From: Flavobacteriaceae bacterium
GTDB lineage: Bacteria > Bacteroidota > Bacteroidia > Flavobacteriales > Flavobacteriaceae
Direction: 5' to 3'
Assembly (NCBI GenBank): GCA_026988395.1
Contig: JALSLI010000197.1
Span: forward strand, 1 to 64,000
Length of the DNA: 64,000 bases
Position 1 is the first letter of the stretch. Each line of letters begins with the position of its first letter. The notes beneath the pieces were generated by a model. The model was not told the origin of the DNA, made no database searches, and worked only from the letters and a program-made list of their open reading frames with translations. Positions 43,960 through 52,440 of the stretch are shown here, piece after piece. A program made the position numbers and the translations under genes.

Positions 43960-45087
43960 TTAATGTGCTTCTTCATGTTCATGTTCTTCTACTGCGGCTC
44001 CAAAATATAGAGCAGAAAGCATGGTAAAAATATATGCTTGTAATGCAGCTACTAATAATTCTAATAAGGATAGGGCAAACGCTAATAAAAACGATAAACC
44101 ACCACCAACTAGATTTTTATATAAAAAGATTAAACCAATTATACTCATAAGCACTACGTGACCGGCAAACATGTTTGCATAAAGACGTATTGTCAGAGCA
44201 AAAGGCTTAATAATAGTACCTAATAATTCGATTAATGCTAAAAATGGTCTAAGTAAAACCGGTACTCCCGGCATCCAAAAAATGTGTTTCCAGTAATCTT
44301 TTTTTGCCGTAAAAGTTGTGATAAGATATGTTAATAACGCTAATGCTACTGTAATAGCAATGTTACCGGTTACATTTACCCCTAGAGGAGTTAAACCAAA
44401 TAAATTTAAAAACCAAATAAAGAAAAATATGGTTAATAAATATGGCATGTATTTTTTATAGTGTTTTTCACCAATATTTGGAATTGCAATATCATCCCTA
44501 ATATAAAGTATAATTGGCTCTAAGAAACGACCGGGTCCCTTTGCGATTCCGCCATTTTTGCTATAAGATTTTGCTAATCCGGAAAACAATAAAAACATTA
44601 ATAATCCGGTTATCATAATCATAAACACATTTTTTGTAATGGAAAAATCTATAGGTTTTTTGTTTGTTTCAAATCCTTTTTCGTTGTGTTCTATTTTTCC
44701 ACTTGCATCAGTTCTGTAAATATGGCCGTTTCCATGAGAAATAGCATAATATTTACCATTGCTTTCTACAACACCATTTCCTTCGTGAAATTTTGAAGAA
44801 GAAAAGATATGTAAACCTTCATCCCATAAAATAACAGGTAAAGGAAATTCTATTCCCTTTGTAATGTGAAATCCATGTGTATCTTGCAAGTGATGCTTGA
44901 TGTCTTTTTTTATTTTGTCTTTTAAACTTAAGTTTTCTTCTCCATGTTGGTTGTGTTCGGAACTATGGTTTTCCGTTTGATGTGATGTAGTTTCATGTTT
45001 TGCTTCTTCATGATGCTCTTGTGCAACAAGATTACTTATTGAAAATAAAGTAATTATTGTTAGGATGTGTAGTGCTCTTTTCAACAT
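43960..45087 (-). CDS. atpB: ATP synthase F0 a subunit with long N-terminal extension
   Basis: Half-channel subunit, 375 residues. The C-terminal ~230 residues hold the membrane helices, with the essential arginine in KPFALTIRLYANMFAGH. The first ~150 residues are an extension typical of Bacteroidota: a signal peptide (MLKRALHILTIITLFSISNLVAQ), then a His/Glu-rich stretch (EHHEEAKHETTSHQTENHSS) and a small domain (GFHITKGIEFPLPVILWDEG) expected in the periplasm. The C-terminus is also His-rich (EEHEHEEAH). Confidence 0.95.
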   Translation of the reverse strand: MLKRALHILTIITLFSISNLVAQEHHEEAKHETTSHQTENHSSEHNQHGEENLSLKDKIKKDIKHHLQDTHGFHITKGIEFPLPVILWDEGLHIFSSSKFHEGNGVVESNGKYYAISHGNGHIYRTDASGKIEHNEKGFETNKKPIDFSITKNVFMIMITGLLMFLLFSGLAKSYSKNGGIAKGPGRFLEPIILYIRDDIAIPNIGEKHYKKYMPYLLTIFFFIWFLNLFGLTPLGVNVTGNIAITVALALLTYLITTFTAKKDYWKHIFWMPGVPVLLRPFLALIELLGTIIKPFALTIRLYANMFAGHVVLMSIIGLIFLYKNLVGGGLSFLLAFALSLLELLVAALQAYIFTMLSALYFGAAVEEHEHEEAH

Positions 45088-45164
45088 TTTAAACTCTTAA
45101 ATTTGAGATTTTTAAATTTTTGCAAATGTATAACATAAATGCTTAACCGGAAAATAAAAAATGG

Positions 45165-45554
45165 TTAAAATTTTAAGTTGTTTAGTATTTTACTTACGAT
45201 AAGCGATTCGTAAATTAAACAAATAGTGTACGGAATGAAAAAGGTGATTATTTCCGCTTTTGTAAGAATGCCATCTTTTTTATAAGTTGGATAGATAAAG
45301 ATGAAAAAAAGTGCAAATTTCAATAAACTTGAGGTCATAAAGGCAAACCCGATTTGATCTTTATATTTATTTTTAAAAAAATCGACAAAGAGAAAAAATA
45401 AAATTACCAAACTACTATTTAAAATGTATGCTGTTTTAATTAAATTATGTTCTGCATTTATTTGATATTTATCAGAAATTTTTAGTTGTATAGTATAAGA
45501 GGATAGTAGTAGTATTATTAGAATTAGATATTTTGCTGTTTTTTTTTGAAACAT
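45165..45554 (-). CDS. Small four-helix membrane protein (DUF6168-like)
   Basis: A 129-residue membrane protein with four hydrophobic segments (YLILIILLLSSYTIQL, ILNSSLVILFFLFVDFF, FMTSSLLKFALFFIFIYPTY, EIITFFIPYTICLIYESLIV). It has no enzyme motif. Its place between atpZ and atpB is conserved in flavobacteria as I recall, and the position corresponds to atpI in other operons, so a role in F0 assembly or ion supply is plausible. The ATG at 45554 is preferred to the open frame reaching 45587. Confidence 0.75.
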   Translation of the reverse strand: MFQKKTAKYLILIILLLSSYTIQLKISDKYQINAEHNLIKTAYILNSSLVILFFLFVDFFKNKYKDQIGFAFMTSSLLKFALFFIFIYPTYKKDGILTKAEIITFFIPYTICLIYESLIVSKILNNLKF

Positions 45555-45581
45555 TTGGTATAGATTTAACTCAAAATAAAG

Positions 45582-45610
45582 AATCACCTGTGCAATGAAC
45601 AGAGGTGATT
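45582..45610. repeat. Inverted repeat between atpZ and the small membrane-protein gene
   Basis: AATCACCT (45582-45589) and AGGTGATT (45603-45610) form an 8-bp stem with a 13-nt loop. On the plus strand a T6 run follows; on the minus strand, the coding direction, the T run is broken by a C. Its role is unclear. Confidence 0.5.
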
Positions 45611-45612
45611 TT

Positions 45613-45831
45613 TTAATCTTGAATTTTTTGTAGTTTTTTTATGAGTAAAAACATTGAGCCAATAAAAGCAATAACCACAATTATTAAAGTATAGTAATTA
45701 TTATCATTAGGATATTTTTGGTCTAACCATTTTCCTAATTTTGCAGAAAGAAAAATAGTTAATCCCAACTCTAACCCAAGGCCGGAAAAAAATAACAGTT
45801 TGTTAAGCTGTTTTTTCTGATTTTTTGCCAT
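45613..45831 (-). CDS. atpZ: AtpZ/AtpI-family protein
   Basis: A 72-residue protein with two membrane helices (LLFFSGLGLELGLTIFLSAKLG and YYTLIIVVIAFIGSMFLLIKKL) joined by GKWLDQKYPN, the family hallmark. AtpZ/AtpI proteins help assemble the c ring or supply magnesium to the synthase. The first 29 bp overlap the end of the bactofilin gene in another frame. Confidence 0.88.
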   Translation of the reverse strand: MAKNQKKQLNKLLFFSGLGLELGLTIFLSAKLGKWLDQKYPNDNNYYTLIIVVIAFIGSMFLLIKKLQKIQD

Positions 45832-46207
45832 GTTTTAATTCTTTAACAGAACCTTTCATAGAGCAAGTAACGTTAAATTCAGCTCCAGGTTCTACGGCTA
45901 ATTTACCCATAACAACTTCTCCTTGAACTTTTGCGGAGCTTTTAAGAGTTAGCATGTCATCAACTTTTAGTGTACCTATAATTGTTCCTTCTATGTCTGC
46001 ATTGTGGCAGATAGCATCTCCTTTAATTACGCCTTGTTTTCCTAAAATTATTCTTGCTTTAGTTTTTATAGTACCTTCTATTTTACCATCGATTCTAAAA
46101 TCGCCTTCAGAGATAATATCACCTTTAAAAGTAGTATTTGCTCCAATGATATTTCGTTCGTTCATTGTGTTAGTTGTATTTTTAGTATTTTTTTTCTCAG
46201 AAAACAT
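45803..46207 (-). CDS. Bactofilin (polymer-forming cytoskeletal protein)
   Basis: A 134-residue cytoskeletal protein. The central bactofilin domain (IGANTTFKGDIISEGDFRIDGKIEGTI through VMGKLAVEPGAEF) is a repetitive right-handed beta-helix, and the ends are disordered and charged. Bactofilins polymerise without nucleotide and can organise the cell envelope. An internal ATG (codon 15) would also give a full domain. It lies between porW/sprE and the atp genes; its end overlaps atpZ by 29 bp. Confidence 0.92.
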   Translation of the reverse strand: MFSEKKNTKNTTNTMNERNIIGANTTFKGDIISEGDFRIDGKIEGTIKTKARIILGKQGVIKGDAICHNADIEGTIIGTLKVDDMLTLKSSAKVQGEVVMGKLAVEPGAEFNVTCSMKGSVKELKHGKKSEKTA

Positions 46208-46230
46208 ATTATTTATTTTTAAAAGGTTTA

Positions 46231-48621
46231 TTATTTTTTTGGTCTTTTGTTTGTTGGAGGACCCATAGATTTCCGCTCTTTAATCTTTTTGAGCATTTCT
46301 TGGTTTGAGGGAAGTCTTCCTTTTCGTTTTATATTTTCTTTTCCTGTATTAGCTTGTTCTTTTTTTTGTTTTTTTTCTTTCTTTTTCTTTTTTCCGGTTA
46401 AAAAGTCAATAATTTCTTGTGCTCTTTTTGCTTCTACAGTGTTTGGGTAGTTGTTTACAATAAAATTAAGAGATTTAAGATATTCCTTTTTTCCTAATGT
46501 TTTTGCAATTGCTTGTGCTTTTAAGAGCTCAAATTTTGCTTTTATTGGGGATTCTTCTAAACTTACCAAGTTGTTATTGCAATCTTCTATTACTTGTTGG
46601 TATTCTTTATTTTGATATCGTTCATATATCTTTTTATATTTATTTTCAGGTGAATCTGCATCATCTGATGTATCCTTCTTTTCAGGGTGTAAAATTAATT
46701 GTGCATATTTAGAATCCGGATATTCTGTAGTAATTTTATCTTTGTAAAATGTACTTTTAGCATCATTACCTATTTGTGCATATGCTTTGTATAAATGATA
46801 GTAGGCAGGTAATGTTAGATTAGAATCTTTTAAGTTGAACTGTAATAGCTTTTCCAATTGTGTTATGGCTAGCTTTGGTTTTTTAAACTGTTCTTTATAT
46901 AAAACACCTAAATTATAATAGGATTTATTTCTAATTTTGTTAATGCTGTCTATTTTAGTTTGTTCACTTGGTATTTTATCTAAATAAGTTGCTAATTCAT
47001 ATTTTTTTGTGTCTTTTTCTTCGTTATTTTCGGCTTCTTTTTCTTTAATTTCTTCTTCATTTGCTGTGGTTTTATCTGATAATCGCCAATTATCTTCTAA
47101 AGGTCTGTTTCCCCAAGTTTTTTTAAATTCTTCTTCTCCAAAACTTACGGTTTGCGTATTGTAGAAATAAAACTTGCTTCCTTTTTTTAAAGCGTTACCG
47201 GAATTTAAACTTCCAAACCCACTAAAATTTTTTCCTTTTTTGTTTTTAGCTATAATTTCGGCTTCTTTATCTTTTTGCTTTAATTTTTTAATATAATCTT
47301 TAAAATAAGCTTCTCTTTCCGGAATGCTCATTGCTATCAAATTAAGAATACTATCGTTTTGTTTGATATCGTTTTCTAAGCGAATAACGTAATCCAAGCT
47401 TTTGCGAAGACGTTTTATTTTTCTAAAGCGTTTTGATTTTGGAAGTATAGAGAGGTTAATCACACTGTCGTAATACGCACCTGATGTTACAAATTTTGCT
47501 TTATCAAAATAAATATCTCCCAAAGCTTCGTATGCTTTATCTTTTTGGACGTCTTTTGCTAATTTTGTTCTTAATGATTTTTTAAAATACGCAATTGCTT
47601 GATTTGTGTGATTGTTGACAGATTCAATTTTACCGATTTGATAAAAGATACCATCTAAATATGGTCTATTATCTCGATTTTTGGTTAGTTTTTTAAGATT
47701 TTCCAATAAAGCATCTGTATTATCGGTTGCTTTGTTATAATTTTTTGCTCTTTCCAGTTGTGCATAAATACGAAAACGATAAGGTGCTTTTTTATTGTTT
47801 TTTATTTTATCAAAAGCCATATTAGAGGAATCGATTTTTCCTTGATTTCGGAATAATTGTCCTAAAATAAAAGCATTTCTCGTTGCTTGGTTGTAGTTTT
47901 TATGCGTGTATTTTAAGGCTTGGTTTAAGTGATTAATCACTTGTTGTGTGCTGTCCATTTGCATATAAGCCATTGCCAAAGCGGTATGAGCATCATCTTT
48001 AATATTGTCTTCTAAATCTTTATTCTTGGTTAAATATTTGTCTAATTTATAGATGGCATCTTCTTCTTGTCCAAGTCGAATGAGTGATTTGGCTTCCCAA
48101 ACTCTGGCTGTTTGAAACAAATCGGATTTAGGATATTTTTTAATCATGTATTTAAAGGTTTCCAGAGCAGGAACAAAACGTTGGTCGTAATATCTAGACT
48201 TCCCTAATAAAAAATATGCATCATCAATTTGTTTGTTTTTTTCTTTTGTTCCGATATTTATCGAATGTTTTTGGATGGCTTTTACAGCTTTTTCTTCAGC
48301 CCGTTCAAAACCTTGTGCATTGGATTTAGAACTTGATTCAACCGAAAGTTTAGAACCCGGAGTTTTTGGTAAGGCCAAGACATCTTTTTCTTTAATTTTT
48401 AATGGTTCTATTGGTAAAATTTTGCTGAAATCATCTTCATAAGCATCGTCTATTTCTTTTTTCGCTTTGTCAAATGCCAAATTACCGTTGTACAAAACGT
48501 TGTATTTTGCAGCAGTGGAGTGTAGAGTTCTACTTACAATAGTATCTTTATTGGTAGAACAACTCCAGAAAACCAAAGCAAAAGCGGTTAGTATCGAATA
48601 TAGAATTTTTATGCCTTTCAA
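46231..48621 (-). CDS. sprE: Type IX secretion/gliding lipoprotein PorW/SprE
   Basis: A 796-residue periplasmic lipoprotein needed for T9SS function in relatives. The lipobox ends in Cys21 (ALVFWSC). The next residues, STNKDTIVSRTLHSTAAKYN, are typical of PorW/SprE. The rest is mostly TPR-like helical repeats (AYFLLGKSRYYDQRFVPALETF, ALAMAYMQMDS, ALGDIYFDKAKF). The C-terminus is very basic (KKKKEKKQKKEQ). The start is TTG at 48621; no ATG is available upstream of the signal peptide. It heads the array that continues into bactofilin and the atp genes, 23 bp away. Confidence 0.92.
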   Translation of the reverse strand: MKGIKILYSILTAFALVFWSCSTNKDTIVSRTLHSTAAKYNVLYNGNLAFDKAKKEIDDAYEDDFSKILPIEPLKIKEKDVLALPKTPGSKLSVESSSKSNAQGFERAEEKAVKAIQKHSINIGTKEKNKQIDDAYFLLGKSRYYDQRFVPALETFKYMIKKYPKSDLFQTARVWEAKSLIRLGQEEDAIYKLDKYLTKNKDLEDNIKDDAHTALAMAYMQMDSTQQVINHLNQALKYTHKNYNQATRNAFILGQLFRNQGKIDSSNMAFDKIKNNKKAPYRFRIYAQLERAKNYNKATDNTDALLENLKKLTKNRDNRPYLDGIFYQIGKIESVNNHTNQAIAYFKKSLRTKLAKDVQKDKAYEALGDIYFDKAKFVTSGAYYDSVINLSILPKSKRFRKIKRLRKSLDYVIRLENDIKQNDSILNLIAMSIPEREAYFKDYIKKLKQKDKEAEIIAKNKKGKNFSGFGSLNSGNALKKGSKFYFYNTQTVSFGEEEFKKTWGNRPLEDNWRLSDKTTANEEEIKEKEAENNEEKDTKKYELATYLDKIPSEQTKIDSINKIRNKSYYNLGVLYKEQFKKPKLAITQLEKLLQFNLKDSNLTLPAYYHLYKAYAQIGNDAKSTFYKDKITTEYPDSKYAQLILHPEKKDTSDDADSPENKYKKIYERYQNKEYQQVIEDCNNNLVSLEESPIKAKFELLKAQAIAKTLGKKEYLKSLNFIVNNYPNTVEAKRAQEIIDFLTGKKKKKEKKQKKEQANTGKENIKRKGRLPSNQEMLKKIKERKSMGPPTNKRPKK

Positions 48622-48724
48622 AAGATATTTTTTGTTGCTAAAATAACTAAAATCCCTTAATTTTATTGTTTAAAGGACTGTAAAAGTACAATTATTTTTT
48701 AAATTCGTTTACCGAAAGAAATTT

Positions 48725-49714
48725 TTATCGTTTTACCAGTTTAAAAGTATTGGTTTTACTTTCGGTTTTAACTCGTAAAAAATAAACACCTTTCATTAAA
48801 TTGTCGGTATTTAAAACAGTACTGTTTCTTACAACCTGTAACCGTTTCCCGTTAAGGGAAATTAATTCCAATGAGATTATTTTTTGCTTACTTGATACTT
48901 TAACAATATCTTTTACAGGATTAGGATAAATGGAAATCCGAGTTAAATACTCATCATTAATATTGGTAGTTGTGCTATTGTGAATTACGCCAACAGCATC
49001 TAGGTCAAATCCGCCGGAACTGAAAGCCGTAGGATAAGGATCGTTTACGATATTATTTTGATTGTCATATGTTGCAAACGAAGGATTAACAGTACCAACA
49101 ACATCAATTAATTTAATATAATTGATGTTGTTTAAGTTTACTGTTGTGCCTTGAATAAGGTTGTTTAAATCGGATAAATCAAAAGGTGTTCCGTAATTAG
49201 CAATGTATTTTCCTGCTAAATCATGTATGTTTCGTGCATTTATAAATCCGAAACTGTCTATTTGTGTATTGCTTGGCATTTCGGAAATTGCCGGAAATCG
49301 TACATATTCAACGCCATCGGTACTGACTTCAACAAAAGCAAATTCTAAAAATGCCATTTCGGAGCCGTCTTCTTGTAAAAAGCCGTTTTCAAAAATAGCA
49401 AAATCTGCTCCTTGTCCGTTGGTAATAGGATGGTTAAAAGTTAGAATTGCCATTCCACCATCACCTAAACTCACAACATTATTATTTGGTTGTCCAACAG
49501 CGTTGTTTTCTGCACCGTAATCTGCAAAACCGTTATCCGGAAAGGCAATATCGAGATAACCTCTTGTAACGCTAACCGAATTTGCCCAATCAATAAAACG
49601 CGTATCGTCTTTATAAATTGCCGTAGTACCGGAAATGCCAACTTGAGGCGGAAAACTTTGAGCTTGTAAAAACAAGACAAATAATAAAAATATGCTAGTG
49701 AGTTTTGTTTTCAA
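48725..49714 (-). CDS. T9SS cargo surface protein under B12 riboswitch control
   Basis: A 329-residue exported protein. A signal peptide (MKTKLTSIFLLFVLFLQAQS) is followed by a domain of about 230 residues containing SLGDGGMAILTFNHPITNGQ and ADFAIFENGF, seen in Bacteroidota cell-surface proteins of unknown fold. The C-terminal ~75 residues are a type A sorting domain (ISIYPNPVKDIVKVSS to NTFKLVKR), so it should be secreted and anchored by the T9SS. The start is TTG at 49714. It begins 4 bp after the DUF4465 gene and shares its riboswitch. A role in surface capture of cobalamin is inferred from that. Confidence 0.85.
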   Translation of the reverse strand: MKTKLTSIFLLFVLFLQAQSFPPQVGISGTTAIYKDDTRFIDWANSVSVTRGYLDIAFPDNGFADYGAENNAVGQPNNNVVSLGDGGMAILTFNHPITNGQGADFAIFENGFLQEDGSEMAFLEFAFVEVSTDGVEYVRFPAISEMPSNTQIDSFGFINARNIHDLAGKYIANYGTPFDLSDLNNLIQGTTVNLNNINYIKLIDVVGTVNPSFATYDNQNNIVNDPYPTAFSSGGFDLDAVGVIHNSTTTNINDEYLTRISIYPNPVKDIVKVSSKQKIISLELISLNGKRLQVVRNSTVLNTDNLMKGVYFLRVKTESKTNTFKLVKR

Positions 49715-49718
49715 AATC

Positions 49719-50693
49719 TTATTTTTTGATGATTTTTTTAATAGCTATTTTATTATCTTGTTGAATTTTAATAAAATAAACACCGGTTGCAAAATTGCTT
49801 AAATCCATTTGTTCTGTTTCATTGCAATTGGTATTGGAATAGATTTGTTTTCCGTTAAGGTCATTAATTGTAATGGAAGCATCTTTACAATTTTGAATGT
49901 TTAATACATCGTTTACCGGATTTGGATACATATTAATATTGGAAATTAAATCATTTTCGGTAGTGGAAAGTGTGGTAGAATATACTAAATCATCCATTGC
50001 AAAATAATAAGGAGTGTATGAATCGCTTGCACTCATTTCAAATTTTAGACCTTTTACATTGCCAAGGGAAGATAAATCTACGTTAGTCCAGTCACCAACA
50101 ATAATTGCATTTCCGTTAGTAAAATCTGCTAAATAGAAATCAATTGAATTTCCCAGTGTATCATCTCCTGAAACACCAAGCGTTCCGTTGTCATCTAAAA
50201 CGGCTGTAATGGTTAATTTAAAATAATCTCCTGATTGAAAATCGTGACCGGTTCCATCAGATCCATCCATAAATTTGTACGCCCAAACACTATTGGTTAT
50301 TTGTACGGATTGTACATTTACCGTTTGGTCAAAAGTCATGGCATCACCACTGTACGTATAAACAAATGCGTAGTTTGAAGAACCGTTTGCTCCGCCGCCA
50401 TTTGATGAATAAGCAGAATAATTTGTATAGCTTGCCGTGTTTAGATCGGTTTGGTTGGAATAGGCAAAACCATTCCAGTAATCATAAACACCTGTATTAG
50501 TGTAATTTACGTAAAAATTAGCCATTTGGTCTTCGTAAGAAATAATTTGACCGGAACCATCGGTTGCAGTATATTCGGTTTCGCCGTTAAAATAACCGGA
50601 ATTAGGAACAGTTAAGCCCTCAAAAGTAACGGTAGTTTGTGCAAAAATAAAATTTGCGATAAAATAGGTAAATAAAAGTAGTTGTTTTTTCAT
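49719..50693 (-). CDS. DUF4465-like T9SS cargo protein under B12 riboswitch control
   Basis: A 324-residue exported protein. The signal peptide MKKQLLLFTYFIANFIFAQ is followed by a beta-rich domain of about 220 residues (TVTFEGLTVPNSGYFNG, GGGANGSSNYAFVYTYSGD, FKLTITAVLDDNGT, FEMSASDSYTPYYFAMDDL) resembling DUF4465. A type A sorting domain ends the protein (INMYPNPVNDVLNIQN to IAIKKIIKK). It is the first gene behind the cobalamin riboswitch. As far as I recall, DUF4465 proteins often lie in cobalamin-regulated loci of Bacteroidota, so surface B12 binding is a reasonable hypothesis. No TonB-dependent receptor gene accompanies it here. Confidence 0.85.
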   Translation of the reverse strand: MKKQLLLFTYFIANFIFAQTTVTFEGLTVPNSGYFNGETEYTATDGSGQIISYEDQMANFYVNYTNTGVYDYWNGFAYSNQTDLNTASYTNYSAYSSNGGGANGSSNYAFVYTYSGDAMTFDQTVNVQSVQITNSVWAYKFMDGSDGTGHDFQSGDYFKLTITAVLDDNGTLGVSGDDTLGNSIDFYLADFTNGNAIIVGDWTNVDLSSLGNVKGLKFEMSASDSYTPYYFAMDDLVYSTTLSTTENDLISNINMYPNPVNDVLNIQNCKDASITINDLNGKQIYSNTNCNETEQMDLSNFATGVYFIKIQQDNKIAIKKIIKK

Positions 50694-50755
50694 GATAATA
50701 AATTTGTTAATTAATAATTTATTCCAAAAACAACCGGAAAAATAGTATAGATGAT

Positions 50756-50771
50756 TATATGCAAAGGCATA
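50756..50771 (-). promoter_or_regulatory. Hairpin in the riboswitch expression platform
   Basis: ATATGC and GCATAT with a 4-nt loop form a 6-bp hairpin between the B12 box and the start codon. It has no T run, so control may be by translation or by structure switching rather than termination. Confidence 0.4.
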
Positions 50772-50814
50772 TTTTCACCCATTGCTTTTATCCCGAAAGC
50801 TGTTGGATGTTTTT

Positions 50815-50978
50815 AGAAAAGGCAGGTATTCTGACTTACTCTTTTACTTTAAACGCCTTCCCGTTTTATGCAAACAGTGGCAAAATGTTTAAAGCTTTTT
50901 AGAGATTACAGCAGCGGGAACTGTTGCCGATTTTCACGGCATTCCCTTTTAAACGATTTTACTCGTACCTTAATCTGT
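50815..50978 (-). promoter_or_regulatory. Cobalamin (B12) riboswitch
   Basis: The minus strand shows the conserved cobalamin aptamer elements in order: GGGAATGCCGTGAAAATCGG, then CAACAGTTCCCGCTGCTGTAA, then after a variable arm the B12 box GTCAGAATACCTGCC (50835-50821). The aptamer starts near 50978. About 120 nt of expression platform separate it from the DUF4465 gene. It should repress the two downstream surface-protein genes when adenosylcobalamin is plentiful. Confidence 0.92.
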
Positions 50979-51012
50979 TACAAATTTACATATAAATTTG
51001 GATAAAATGCAC

Positions 51013-51045
51013 AAAAAAATGCCGATCTTAAAATCGGCACTTTTA
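51013..51045 (-). terminator. Terminator of ahcY
   Basis: TGCCGAT (51020-51026) and ATCGGCA (51033-51039) pair around a 6-nt loop, and seven T residues follow on the minus strand. It separates ahcY from the riboswitch transcript. Confidence 0.85.
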
Positions 51046-51069
51046 TAAATAATTTTATGTTGTTTAAAA

Positions 51070-52386
51070 TTAATATCTATAATGTTCCGGTTTGTAAGGT
51101 CCTTCAACAGTTACACCAATATATTCGGCTTGTTCAGGTGTTAGTTCTGTTAATTCGATACCTATTTTTTCCAAGTGTAATTTTGCTACTTTTTCATCTA
51201 AATGTTTTGGTAGCATATAAACTTTATTTTCGTATTTATCGGAATTATTCCACAATTCAATTTGTGCCAAAGTTTGATTGGTAAACGAGTTACTCATAAC
51301 AAAACTTGGGTGTCCGGTAGCACAACCTAAATTTACTAAACGACCTTCGGCAAGTAAAATAATTTCTTTTCCGTTTATGGTATATTTATCTACTTGTGGT
51401 TTTATGGTATCTTTGGTGTCACCATAATTTTCGTTTAACCAAGCCACATCAATTTCATTATCAAAATGACCAATATTACACACAATAGTTTTATCTTTCA
51501 TTTTTAAGAAATGTTCCGGTCTAACGATATCTTTATTTCCGGTAGTAGTGATAATAATATCGGCTTTATCTACAACGTTTTCTAATTTTTTTACTTCAAA
51601 ACCATCCATTGCAGCTTGTAAAGCACAGATAGGATCAATTTCGGTTACAGTAACAATGGCACCTGTTCCTTTAAAACTGGCAGCTGTACCTTTACCAACA
51701 TCACCATAACCACAAACTACAACACGTTTTCCGGCAAGCATAATATCGGTTGCTCTTCTAATGGCATCAACAGCAGACTCTCTACAACCGTATTTATTAT
51801 CAAATTTAGATTTGGTTACCGAATCGTTTACATTAATGGCAGGCATTGGCAATGTGCCATTTTTTACTCTTTCGTATAAACGATGTACACCTGTGGTGGT
51901 TTCTTCGGATAAACCTTTGATATCTTTGGCCAGATGCGGATATTTATCTAACACCATATTGGTTAAATCTCCTCCGTCATCTAAAATCATATTAAGTGGT
52001 TTACGGTCTTCGCCGAAGAATAATGTTTGTTCAATCGCCCAGTCAAATTCTTCTTCGTTCATTCCTTTCCAAGCATAAACTGAAATTCCTGCATCTGCAA
52101 TTGCAGCCGCAGCTTGGTCTTGTGTAGAAAAAATATTACAAGAACTCCAAGTTACTTCTGCTCCTAATTCTTTTAAAGTTTCAATTAAAACAGCCGTTTG
52201 GATGGTCATGTGTAGACATCCGGCAATTCTTGCTCCTTTTAGAGGTTGTTCATCTTTATATTCTTCGCGTAAGCTCATTAATCCCGGCATTTCTGCTTCA
52301 GCTAATTTAATTTCTTTTCTTCCCCAATCAGCTAGACTAATGTCTTTTACTTTATATTTTACGTAAGTATCGGTATTTGCACTCAT
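51070..52386 (-). CDS. ahcY: S-adenosylhomocysteine hydrolase
   Basis: Splits S-adenosylhomocysteine into homocysteine and adenosine, relieving product inhibition of methyltransferases. The product is 438 residues from the ATG at 52386. Visible segments are [14 protein letters not shown], the NAD loop [38 protein letters not shown] with the catalytic Lys/Asp, [12 protein letters not shown], and the C-terminal KPEHYRY that completes the neighbouring NAD site. It is monocistronic with its own terminator. Confidence 0.97.
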   Translation of the reverse strand: MSANTDTYVKYKVKDISLADWGRKEIKLAEAEMPGLMSLREEYKDEQPLKGARIAGCLHMTIQTAVLIETLKELGAEVTWSSCNIFSTQDQAAAAIADAGISVYAWKGMNEEEFDWAIEQTLFFGEDRKPLNMILDDGGDLTNMVLDKYPHLAKDIKGLSEETTTGVHRLYERVKNGTLPMPAINVNDSVTKSKFDNKYGCRESAVDAIRRATDIMLAGKRVVVCGYGDVGKGTAASFKGTGAIVTVTEIDPICALQAAMDGFEVKKLENVVDKADIIITTTGNKDIVRPEHFLKMKDKTIVCNIGHFDNEIDVAWLNENYGDTKDTIKPQVDKYTINGKEIILLAEGRLVNLGCATGHPSFVMSNSFTNQTLAQIELWNNSDKYENKVYMLPKHLDEKVAKLHLEKIGIELTELTPEQAEYIGVTVEGPYKPEHYRY

Positions 52387-52391
52387 AATTG

Positions 52392-52399
52392 TATCTTTG
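52392..52399 (+). promoter_or_regulatory. -7 element TATCTTTG for the phosphopantetheinyl transferase gene
   Basis: An exact TATCTTTG match 41 nt before the ATG at 52441. Its predicted start point lies within a few bases of that of the opposing ahcY promoter. Confidence 0.45.
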
Positions 52400-52413
52400 T
52401 ATTTTAAGAATTG

Positions 52414-52421
52414 CAAAAGTA
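52414..52421 (-). promoter_or_regulatory. -7 element TACTTTTG for ahcY
   Basis: On the minus strand TACTTTTG matches TAnnTTTG, 27 nt before the ahcY ATG. It lies inside the predicted leader of the divergent gene. Confidence 0.45.
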
Positions 52422-52440
52422 CAAAAAATTTTATTATTTT

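Noticed and set aside
51057-51284. Plus-strand ORF of 75 codons overlapping the end of ahcY
   Set aside because: It lies antisense to conserved ahcY codons and shows no recognisable protein features.
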